Of a DNA stretch of 10,558 nt, positions 1-5,757 are shown one piece after another. The notes below the pieces were generated by a model. It made no database searches. It saw only the letters and a program-made list of their open reading frames with translations, and was not told the origin of the DNA. Position 1 is the first letter of the stretch, and each line of letters opens with the position of its first letter. The position numbers and the translations under genes were made by a program. The DNA is from JAAZBW01 sp035647855. GTDB lineage: Bacteria; Actinomycetota; Actinomycetes; Actinomycetales; Actinomycetaceae. Location of the stretch: positions 1 to 10,558 of the forward strand of contig DASRMP010000051.1 of assembly GCA_035647855.1 (NCBI GenBank), read 5' to 3'.

Positions 1-16
1 CGACAAGGACTGACCA

Positions 17-1203
17 CTGCCCACACGCCGGCTCGGATCCGCGGCCCCGGAGGTCCTCCTGCCCCACTTGCGCAAGCTGCGCAACGACCTGGAGATCCCG
101 ATCGAGTTCTCGGCCGCCGCCTAAGCCGAGGCATCCGCGGCATCGGACAAGAAATTCGAGGCCACCGACCACACCGGCATTTCCCTGGTCACCATCGACC
201 CGCCCGGTTCCCGCGACCTCGACCAGGCCGTCCACATCGAGCGCCGTGGTACGGGCTATCGCGTCCGCTACGCCATCGCCGCCGTCGGCCGCTTCCTCAC
301 TCCCGGCGGATCGCTCGACCGGGAGGTCCGCGGCCGCGGCGCCACCGTCTCCGCCTGGCGATCGAGGCCGAGCGCGGTGGTGCCTCCCTGAGCATCCCCG
401 AACAGGAGGTCGTCCGCGCCAACGACGGCTTCCGGCTCGTCTTCCGCGCAACCACGCCGGTGGAGGATTTCAACGCTCAGATCTCCCTGCTCACGGGTAT
501 GGAGGCCGCCCGGCTCATGCGCGAGGCCGGTATCGGAGTGTTCAGGACTCTGCCCGGGGCAGCCAAGCGCGACGTGCGCCGCCTTCGCCTCACTGCCAAA
601 GCGCTCGGCATTCATTGGCACAGTCGCTTCGGATACTCCGAGTTCGTCCGCGGGCTCGACTCGGCCGTACCCGCCGAAGCCGCGTTCCTCACCCAAGCGA
701 CCACGCTCTTCCGCGGGTCGGGCTACTTCTCGTTCGACGACGGCGCTCCCCCGGACCTCATGGCCCACGCCGCGATCGCCGCAGAGTATGCCCACGTCAC
801 GGCACCTCTGCGGCGCCTCGTCGACCGTGCCGGACTCGAGATCTGCCTCGCCCACTGCGAGGGACGTGCCGTCCCGGAGCACGTCCTGGCGGAACTGCCC
901 GAGATGCCCGGGTTGATGGCGAAGGCAACATCGCGGGCGAACAGGTTCGAGCGCGGCGCCGTCGACGTAATCGAGGCGGTCATCCTCGAGCCTCATGTTG
1001 GTGAGCGATTCCGTGGGGTAGTCGTCGACGTCGACGAAGGCCGTGAAAGGAATGGCGATGACCGCGGCAGCCTCATGGTGGCCGAACCTGCGGTCGAGGC
1101 TCGGATTGTGGGGGAGGGCCTTCCGCTCGGTGAGGAGGTCGATGCGCGACTCGTCGCGGCGGACCCCGAATCGCGGCAGGTCCGATTCGAGTTCACGCCG
1201 TAG
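17..1203 (+). pseudogene. Decayed RNB-domain ribonuclease (RNase II/R family)
   Basis: Pieces of one RNB-family 3'-5' exoribonuclease lie in two frames. The first piece (about 17-345, frame 2) includes DLEIPIEF and the metal-site motif TIDPPGSRDLDQA, whose Asp residues correspond to the Mg-binding Asp residues of RNase II. The second (about 343-1203, frame 1) runs RLRLAIEAERGG, VEDFNAQISLLTGMEAARLM, EYAHVTAPLRRLVDR, RGAVDV and ends in a C-terminal beta-barrel-like tail. Lesions: an in-frame TAA at 122-124; a frame change near 343-349 where, compared with the family from memory, roughly 60-70 residues following the metal site are missing; and CTG at 17-19 in the natural start position, 7 nt after AAGGA. 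The remaining 3' frame is open for about 250 codons, but without the metal-binding segment it could not be a nuclease. An upstream gene may end at the TGA at 11-13. The RNB identification is firm; the exact original start is uncertain. Confidence 0.85.
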
Positions 1204-1275
1204 GCCGTCCCGGGTTCCGGCAGACAGGCCTCTCTTTCGGAGCGGGGTTGCGGGACCTGCGACCGCCGTCGAGAC

Positions 1276-1430
1276 CGCAAACCGGGCCGCTGGGGAAGTT
1301 CACACTCGCTTCACCGCCCCAAACCGGGTGCTGGGGAAGTTCACACCTCGTCTTGCCGCCCACGCGGTGTTGCTGGGCAACTTCACACCTCGTCTGCTAC
1401 CCCGAGGCGGCTCGTTGGGGAACTCGGCCG
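1276..1430. repeat. Tandem repeat, 41-42 bp unit, about 3.5 copies
   Basis: A conserved core TGGGGAAGTTCACAC begins at 1291 and 1332, a variant TGGGCAACTTCACAC at 1374, and a decayed copy TGGGGAACTCGGC at 1416. The spacings are 41, 42 and 42 bp. Copies 2 and 3 continue identically with CTCGTC after the core. The second half of each unit differs but keeps a small inverted repeat: CACC..GGTG in unit 1, CCGC-CCAC-GCGG in unit 2, CGAG-GCGG-CTCG in unit 3. Different sequence with retained short pairing is suggestive of structured RNA or of independent degeneration. It lies 72 bp after the pseudogene end. No function can be assigned. Confidence 0.85.
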
Positions 1431-1520
1431 CGGCTTTCAGCCACGAGTCCAGTGAATGTGGCCTTCTCAGCCCGGAATGTGCCTCCCCGGCAGGGAGAAC
1501 AAAGACTACTGTCGGAGTTT

Positions 1521-1535
1521 CGGCCCTGTGGGCCG
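1521..1535 (+). other. Short perfect hairpin
   Basis: CGGCCC and GGGCCG form a perfect 6-bp GC stem around a TGT loop. A run of six T lies at 1568-1573, which is too far away (32 nt) for a classical intrinsic terminator. It may be a remnant terminator for something upstream or chance in GC-rich DNA. Confidence 0.3.
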
Positions 1536-1613
1536 GCGCCTGCCCTGTCGAGGGGTCGATTTCGCCCTTTTTTGGCCTGTTCGCGGCCTTCCGGACCGCC
1601 GAATTCGTCTACC

Positions 1614-1683
1614 GTAGGCGTTTAGCTTCTTCTGTAGGTGTTAAACACGTGTCAAACGCCTACGGAAGAGGTCAAACGCCTAC
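1614..1683. repeat. 70-bp four-box palindrome centred on CACGTG
   Basis: Four 10-bp boxes are arranged symmetrically: GTAGGCGTTT at 1614-1623, GTAGGTGTTA at 1634-1643, and the inverse AAACGCCTAC at 1654-1663 and 1674-1683. Both nested box pairs share the centre 1648.5, which is also the centre of CACGTG (1646-1651). Boxes of the same orientation are exactly 20 bp apart, about two turns of B-DNA. The outer arms pair over 12 bases if CC at 1612-1613 is matched with GG at 1664-1665 of the inner box. The arrangement is typical of an operator that binds several dimers cooperatively on one DNA face. A structured hairpin or mobile-element end is an alternative. No adjacent regulator gene is seen. 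Confidence 0.85.
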
Positions 1684-1697
1684 TGTTGTCGCCTAGC

Positions 1698-1739
1698 TGC
1701 CGGTTCAAGAGGCTCTGATGCCGGTTGAACAGGCTGAAA
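1698..1739. repeat. 21-bp tandem duplication
   Basis: Two adjacent 21-bp units both begin TGCCGGTT (1698 and 1719) and continue CAAGAGGCT and GAACAGGCT. The second unit overlaps a possible 25-codon frame (1718-1795, preceded by AAGAGG) that I do not consider a supported gene. Confidence 0.65.
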
Positions 1740-1899
1740 AGCAGCTTCGGGTCGCACGAAACCAGCACGCGCTGGCGAAATTCCTACAGAAGTAACCGAG
1801 CACCGACGGAAGCGACTTCCCGTCGAAGCACAACTGGTTCCCAAACGGTTCTGAACGGGCTCCGATGTTCCCCAGCGCACGGTGTCCGACGTAACCGCA

Positions 1900-1926
1900 G
1901 CGCACGATCGTGCGCACGATCGTCAC
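1900..1926. repeat. Satellite copy of the purF-upstream repeat box, with palindrome
   Basis: GCGCACGATCGTGCGC at 1900-1915 is a perfect 16-bp palindrome. Overlapping it, GCGCACGATCGTCAC at 1912-1926 is the exact reverse complement of the 15-base core of the box repeated at 2091-2316. It therefore belongs to the same family, inverted, about 165 bp upstream of the main array. Confidence 0.8.
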
Positions 1927-2090
1927 CACGACCTGCAACTTCACCTGCTCGCGGGGACCGCGGCGGTCAACTCCCAACCGTGGGCCCGCGTTTCGACTCC
2001 TCTGCGCAGAACACTCAAGCCAAGGACTCGCTGCGGAACCTCACGTACCCTTCGAGGCCCCAAACCACCCCGCTGCTGCTGCCAGTGTGA

Positions 2091-2152
2091 GGGCGCACGA
2101 TCGTCACGATGGCGCAGTGACGTCACTGCGCCATCGTGACGGACGTGCGCCC
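2091..2152. repeat. 62-bp near-perfect palindrome
   Basis: The sequence around centre 2121.5 (GAC|GTC) is perfectly self-complementary over 2102-2141 (40 bp). It continues to 2091 and 2152 with only two mismatched pairs (2101/2142 and 2100/2143). It is built from inverted copies of the array box facing each other, so it forms the left boundary of the array. It has no loop, so it could extrude as a cruciform or fold as a long hairpin in RNA. No T-run follows, so a normal intrinsic terminator is unlikely. Confidence 0.9.
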
Positions 2153-2316
2153 CGATGTGACGATCGTGCGCCATGGCTCCGTCGGCGTGACGATCGTGCG
2201 CCCTCGTGTGACGGACGTGCGCCCTGGTGTGACGTTCGTGCGCCCTCAAGAATCCCGTGTGACGATCGTGCGCCCTCATGTGACGGACGTGCGCCCCGAT
2301 GTGACGATCGCGCGCC
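2091..2316. repeat. Array of about ten 16-bp boxes upstream of purF
   Basis: The box consensus is GTGACG(A/G/T)(A/T)CGTGCGCC. One inverted copy lies at 2091-2107. Direct copies start at 2117 (middle four bases changed), 2136, 2157, 2187, 2208, 2229, 2259, 2280 and 2301. The steps are 19, 21, 30, 21, 21, 30, 21, 21 bp. The boxes thus form three triads repeating with a higher-order unit of about 72 bp (2187 to 2259), and the order of variants GAT-GGA-x recurs. Steps of 21 and 30 bp are near two and three helical turns, so boxes fall on about the same DNA face. Each frame stays open only because the steps are multiples of three. The wobble bases are as conserved as the others, which points to conservation of DNA rather than protein. 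The array ends 83 bp before the purF start. Spacers of about 5 bp exclude CRISPR. Inference: binding sites for a multi-site regulator, or a lineage-specific repeat. Confidence 0.9.
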
Positions 2317-2363
2317 CTCAGTGCCGGGTCGAACGCCAGGCGGTGAGACGGGCGCCCGCGAGC

Positions 2364-2400
2364 GAAGTCGCCGCTCCGGTAACCAGTACGATTGACCTCG
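2364..2400 (+). promoter_or_regulatory. Candidate leaderless promoter of purF
   Basis: TACGAT at 2387-2392 fits the actinobacterial -10 pattern TANNNT. Counting 7 nt from its last base places transcription start at about 2400, which is the purF GTG start codon itself. No Shine-Dalgarno sequence is visible before that codon, as expected for a leaderless mRNA. The -35 region (about 2364-2369, GAAGTC) is weak. The repeat array ends roughly 70 bp before the -10, a suitable place for an activator or repressor cluster. Confidence 0.45.
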
Positions 2401-3875
2401 TGGCACGCGGTGACGGGCTTCTGACCCACGAGACCTTCCCTGGGGAGAAGTCACCCCAGGACGCCTGTGGCGTATTCGGTGTGTGGGCCTCCGATGAGGA
2501 GGTCGCCCGCCTGACCTACTTCGGACTGTACGCGCTCCAACACCGTGGGCAGCAGTCCGCCGGAATCGCAACCTCCGACGGCGAGAAGATCCTCATCTAC
2601 AAGGACCTCGGTCTCGTCTCCCAGGTCTTCGACGAGAGCTCCCTCTCCACTCTCACCGGCCACATCGCGCTCGGCCACGCTCGCTACGCGAAGGTTGGCG
2701 CCGCGACCTGGGAAAACGCCCAGCCCACGCTCGGTCCCGCGGCCGGTGGCACTGTCGCCGTCGCCCACAACGGAAACATCACGAACACGCGCGAACTCAT
2801 GGCCATGGTCCACGACCGCCACGGCACAGACCTCACCGGTGAACTTGGGCGGGGATCCTCGTCGGACACCGCGATCATCACCGCACTTCTTCGTGGCGAC
2901 GACGACGATCCGTCGCCCTCTCTCATCCGAAACGCCCTGGCGATCCTTCCGCAGATCGACGGCGCATTCTCGCTCGCCTTCATCGACGAGACGACCCTCT
3001 ACGCGGCCCGCGACAGGTTCGGCCTGCGGCCGCTTGTACTGGGACGGCTCGCCTCCGGCTGGGCAGTGGCTTCGGAGACCGCGGCACTAGATATCGTCGG
3101 CGCGACCTTCGTGAGGGAGATCGAGCCGGGCGAGATGCTCGCAGTGGACGAGCAGGGGGTCAGGTCATTCCGGTTCGCGGATCCGACTCCCGCGGGATGC
3201 ATCTTCGAGTACGTCTATCTCGCGCGTCCGGACACGCGTATCGCCGGCCGTAACGTCAACGCGGCGCGCGGCGAGATGGGGCGGCGTCTCGCGCGTGAGC
3301 ACCCTGTCGAAGCAGACCTCGTAATCCCGACCCCGGACTCGGGCACGCCCGCCGCCATCGGCTACGCACAGGAATCCGGAATCCCGTTCGCGCAGGGAGT
3401 GGTGAAGAACGCCTACGTGGGGCGCACCTTCATCCAGCCGACCGAGACGATCCGTCAACTCGGCATCCGCCTCAAGCTCAACCCGATGCGTGAGGTCATT
3501 GCAGGCAAGCGCCTGGTCGTCGTCGACGACTCGATCGTGCGCGGCAACACCCAACGAGCACTGGTGCGGATGCTGCGCGAGGCGGGCGCGGCGGAGGTGC
3601 ACGTCCGTATCTCATCGCCGCCGGTGAAGTGGCCGTGCTTCTTCGGAATCGACTTCGCGACCAGGGCGGAACTCATTGCGAACGGACTCGGCGTCGAACA
3701 GATCCGGGCCAACATCGAGGCGGATTCGCTCGGCTACATCTCTCTCGCAGGCATGGTCGAGGCCACAGCGATCCCCGAGGAGCGTCTGTGCACCGCATGT
3801 TTCACGGGGAACTACCCCACGCCGGTGCCGCTCGGCCCGTCCGGAGAAGAGACGGCGCACGCCGTCGAGATCTGA
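2400..3875 (+). CDS. purF: Amidophosphoribosyltransferase (PurF)
   Basis: Catalyses the first committed step of purine synthesis: PRPP plus glutamine gives 5-phosphoribosylamine. The protein has 491 residues. An N-terminal Ntn-type glutaminase domain carries the nucleophile Cys23 (PQDACGVFGV) after a 22-residue propeptide, and the oxygen-tensing loop NGNITN is present. A C-terminal phosphoribosyltransferase domain has the PRPP motif VVVDDSIVRGNT near residues 371-382. Cys267, Cys413, Cys464 and Cys467 (CTAC) match the four ligands of the 4Fe-4S cluster of the Bacillus-type enzyme. GTG at 2400 is chosen because MARGDGLLTHE matches actinobacterial PurF starts. The in-frame GTG at 2136 would add 88 residues encoded by the repeat array. 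Lys98 (mature position 76) stands where a Thr of the glutamine pocket is usual (RYxTxG). purM follows after 10 bp. Confidence 0.97.
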   Translation: MARGDGLLTHETFPGEKSPQDACGVFGVWASDEEVARLTYFGLYALQHRGQQSAGIATSDGEKILIYKDLGLVSQVFDESSLSTLTGHIALGHARYAKVGAATWENAQPTLGPAAGGTVAVAHNGNITNTRELMAMVHDRHGTDLTGELGRGSSSDTAIITALLRGDDDDPSPSLIRNALAILPQIDGAFSLAFIDETTLYAARDRFGLRPLVLGRLASGWAVASETAALDIVGATFVREIEPGEMLAVDEQGVRSFRFADPTPAGCIFEYVYLARPDTRIAGRNVNAARGEMGRRLAREHPVEADLVIPTPDSGTPAAIGYAQESGIPFAQGVVKNAYVGRTFIQPTETIRQLGIRLKLNPMREVIAGKRLVVVDDSIVRGNTQRALVRMLREAGAAEVHVRISSPPVKWPCFFGIDFATRAELIANGLGVEQIRANIEADSLGYISLAGMVEATAIPEERLCTACFTGNYPTPVPLGPSGEETAHAVEI

Positions 3876-3885
3876 GGAGAGGTTC

Positions 3886-4965
3886 ATGGATTACGCAGTT
3901 GCCGGCGTCGACACCGCGGCAGGCGATCGCGCCGTCGAGTTGATGAAGGGAGCCGTCGCCGCCACGCACGGTCCGGAAGTCCTCGCAGGCTCCGGGGGGT
4001 TCGCCGGCATGTTCGATGCGTCCGCTCTGCTCCGCATGAATCACCCGATCCTCGCGACTTCGACGGACGGGGTCGGGACGAAGATCGAGATCGCTCGGGC
4101 GATGGACGTCCATGACACGATCGGACGTGACCTGGTGGCGATGGTGGTTGACGATCTCGTGGTGTGCGGCGCCCGGCCGCTCTTCATGACCGACTACATC
4201 GCGTGCGGCAAGGTGGTCCCCGAGCGCATCGCGGCGATCGTCCGCGGGATCGCCGAAGGCTGCAGCGAGACGGGCACGGCCCTGGTGGGCGGCGAGACGG
4301 CCGAGCACCCGGGCGTCATGGCGCCCGACGAGTACGACATCGCCGGTGCCGCGACAGGCGTGGTCGACGCCGCCGAGATCCGCGGACCGGTGAGAGTCGC
4401 CGACGGCGACGCCGTCGTGGCACTTGCGTCCTCTGGTGTCCACTCGAACGGCTACTCGCTCGTGCGCCGGATCATTGCCGACGTCGGTTGGAGCCTCGGT
4501 AGCGAAGTGCCCGAGTTCGGGCGGACCCTCGGCGAGGAACTCCTCGAACCCACGCGGCTCTACACCCGCCTGTGCCTGGAACTCCTACCGGACGTGCACG
4601 CCTACGCCCACGTCACGGGCGGCGGGCTCGCGGCCAACCTCTCGCGCGTGATGCCGGAAGGTGCGATCGCCGTCGTCGACCGTGGCGAGATCGACGTGCT
4701 CCCGGTGTTCCGCGTGCTCAGGGAGGCGGGCGGTCTGACGTGGGCGGCCGCGGAGGACACGTTCAACCTGGGTGCCGGAATGCTCGCTGTGGTTCCCGCG
4801 GAATCGGTCGCACGCGTGGTGTCGGTCTCGCGCGCAGCGGGAGTCGAGGCATCGCACATCGGCGATGTGGTGTTCGGCACGGCTGCACCGGCAGGTTCGC
4901 GAGTGGTCGCGGGGACCAAGGGAGTCACCGCCGGCGCGGTGGCCATGGTGGGTTCCTACAGCTGA
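3886..4965 (+). CDS. purM: Phosphoribosylformylglycinamidine cyclo-ligase (AIR synthetase, PurM)
   Basis: ATP-dependent ring closure of FGAM to AIR, step 5 of IMP synthesis, cytoplasmic and normally a homodimer. The protein has 359 residues, about family length. The AIRS N-domain shows ILATSTDGVGTKIEIA, IGRDLVAMVVDDLVVCGA and LVGGETAEHPGVM. The C-domain shows SSGVHSNGYSLVRRI, HVTGGGLAANLSRVMP and DTFNLGAGM. All these signature blocks are intact. The ATG at 3886 follows AGGAGAGG, which overlaps the purF stop region, so translation is likely coupled in a purF-purM operon. The gene converges on the DUF3073 gene, with only 40 bp between stop codons. Confidence 0.97.
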   Translation: MDYAVAGVDTAAGDRAVELMKGAVAATHGPEVLAGSGGFAGMFDASALLRMNHPILATSTDGVGTKIEIARAMDVHDTIGRDLVAMVVDDLVVCGARPLFMTDYIACGKVVPERIAAIVRGIAEGCSETGTALVGGETAEHPGVMAPDEYDIAGAATGVVDAAEIRGPVRVADGDAVVALASSGVHSNGYSLVRRIIADVGWSLGSEVPEFGRTLGEELLEPTRLYTRLCLELLPDVHAYAHVTGGGLAANLSRVMPEGAIAVVDRGEIDVLPVFRVLREAGGLTWAAAEDTFNLGAGMLAVVPAESVARVVSVSRAAGVEASHIGDVVFGTAAPAGSRVVAGTKGVTAGAVAMVGSYS

Positions 4966-4971
4966 ACGCCG

Positions 4972-4987
4972 GCCTGAGAAGTCAGGC
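4972..4987. terminator. Hairpin between convergent purM and DUF3073 genes
   Basis: GCCTGA-GAAG-TCAGGC is a perfect 6-bp stem with a 4-base loop, 6 bp after the purM stop and 18 bp from the DUF3073 stop on the other strand. It has no T-tract, as is common in high-GC actinobacteria. It could serve both directions. Confidence 0.5.
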
Positions 4988-5005
4988 GCGGTGCCAAAGC
5001 CCGGA

Positions 5006-5251
5006 TCAACGACGGTTGGGGCGGCGGCCCCAGTCGTCCTCATCGGTCGCCGAGGGGATGAGGCCGTGGTAATCCTCGTCCTCGTCGTCCTCGTCGTCGT
5101 ACTGATCAGCGTACGGATCCTCATACGGGTCGTCCTTGGCGGGCTTTCCCGCCAACTCACGTTCCAACGCCTGGTAGTCGGTGTCCGGACTGAAATACTT
5201 CAGTTGCCGTGCGACTTTTGCCTGCTTAGCCCTTTGACGGCCGCGCCCCAT
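5006..5251 (-). CDS. DUF3073 family small protein
   Basis: An 81-residue soluble protein of a family widespread in actinobacteria and of unknown function. The N-terminal block MGRGRQRAKQAKVARQLKYF is strongly basic and is the recognisable family signature, followed by SPDTDY. The C-terminal half is acidic and low in complexity (runs of Asp and Glu between residues 39 and 60, DEDDW near 70-74) and ends in a basic RRPNRR. The basic head suggests nucleic acid or ribosome contact, but this is only inference. The ATG at 5251 is preferred over an upstream in-frame start at 5302, because family members begin at MGRG and GAAGGGGG precedes it by a suitable distance. The gene is convergent with purM, a conserved neighbourhood in several actinobacteria. 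Confidence 0.9.
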   Translation of the reverse strand: MGRGRQRAKQAKVARQLKYFSPDTDYQALERELAGKPAKDDPYEDPYADQYDDEDDEDEDYHGLIPSATDEDDWGRRPNRR

Positions 5252-5327
5252 GGCGTCGACCCCCTTCGAGGTAATGGCGGCCGGCATGGTGCGGGCCCGC
5301 ATGAGTGGTCATTGGTTCGTGACAGAC

Positions 5328-5333
5328 ACTTTA
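5328..5333 (-). promoter_or_regulatory. Possible -10 element of the DUF3073 gene
   Basis: Read on the minus strand this is TAAAGT preceded by GATG. It would start transcription near 5321 and leave a leader of about 70 nt before the ATG. No good -35 is seen at standard spacing. It is the best candidate in the 110-bp gap, but weak. Confidence 0.3.
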
Positions 5334-5361
5334 CATCGCGCGAGACGACAAAGCGATTCTC

Positions 5362-5757
5362 TCAGCGGCGACGATGCCGACGGCGCGTGGCGAGGAGCAC
5401 AACCGAGCCGACGGCAGCGGTCGCGAGGCCCGCCAGAATGCCGATTGCCTCGGGATCTCCCTTGGAGGCATCGTTGGCAACTCCGCGGGCCTTCACGTTG
5501 ACGCCACCGGCGAAGCTGCGTGCTTGCGCGGAGGCGTCCTCGGCGAATGTTCGCGCCTGCTTGGTCACATCACCGGCGACCGTGCGCGCCTGTGCGATGA
5601 AGCCACCGGCAGCCCTCTCCAACGACTGCTTGGCATTGTCGATCTGGGTCTTGGGATTCAGCCGCCGCGTCAACTCATCGATGTCGGCGGTCATCGCGGA
5701 GCGCTTCTCTTCGAGATCGGCCTCGATCTCAGCGGCGGTGCGTTTGTTGTCGCTCAC
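5362..5757 (-). CDS. DUF3618 membrane-anchored protein with 11-residue repeats
   Basis: A 131-residue protein. The N-terminal part (residues 8-36, AAEIEADLEEKRSAMTADID to RRLNPK) is the DUF3618 signature, an amphipathic helix ending in LNPK. Residues 55-98 are four tandem 11-residue repeats of the form xxARxxAxDxx (AQARTVAGDVT, KQARTFAEDAS, AQARSFAGGVN, VKARGVANDAS), resembling LEA-type or apolipoprotein-like amphipathic helices. Residues 103-124 are a single hydrophobic segment, followed by a very basic tail RRRHRRR, consistent with a tail anchor facing the cytoplasm. The function of the family is unknown. The GTG start overlaps the stop of the upstream holin-X gene by 4 bp (GTGA), so the two are translationally coupled and probably act together at the membrane. 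Confidence 0.88.
   Translation of the reverse strand: MSDNKRTAAEIEADLEEKRSAMTADIDELTRRLNPKTQIDNAKQSLERAAGGFIAQARTVAGDVTKQARTFAEDASAQARSFAGGVNVKARGVANDASKGDPEAIGILAGLATAAVGSVVLLATRRRHRRR

Larger units (their letters stand above)
1204..2090. other. Gene-free repeat-rich island
   Basis: No open frame here has a recognisable domain, convincing start or family resemblance. The frames are open mainly because the DNA is GC-rich. The stretch holds four separate repeat structures (listed individually) plus isolated hairpins. A 7-bp match GAATGTG also recurs 21 bp apart (1454 and 1475). A possible degenerate copy of the 42-bp unit lies near 1936-1955 (GCAACTTCACCTGCTCGC against GCAACTTCACACCTCGTC), and the phrase CCCCAAACC occurs at 1317 and again near 2059. 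The island separates a dead gene from purF, which suggests a site of past rearrangement, but no transposase remnant or attachment site is visible. Confidence 0.6.

Noticed and set aside
1..13. End of an upstream gene (frame closing at TGA 11-13)
   Set aside because: Only three codons are visible, which is too little to support a feature.
2091..2316. CRISPR array
   Set aside because: The boxes are 16 bp with spacers of about 5 or 14 bp that are themselves similar. One copy is inverted and there are no cas genes. CRISPR repeats and spacers are longer and spacers unique.
1204..2399. Insertion sequence or integrated element in the repeat island
   Set aside because: No transposase-like frame, target duplication or matched terminal inverted repeats enclosing the region could be seen. 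The palindromes are internal and of different families.
1910..2571. Long open frames on both strands across the array, encoding His-Asp-Arg or Val-Thr-Arg heptad proteins
   Set aside because: The 21 and 30 bp steps are multiples of three, so a stop-free unit keeps frames open automatically. There is no codon-position signal and the frames overlap one another and purF.
5252..5302. Longer start for the DUF3073 protein
   Set aside because: It adds 17 residues before the conserved MGRGRQRAKQ start and lacks a good ribosome binding site, whereas 5251 has GAAGGGGG.
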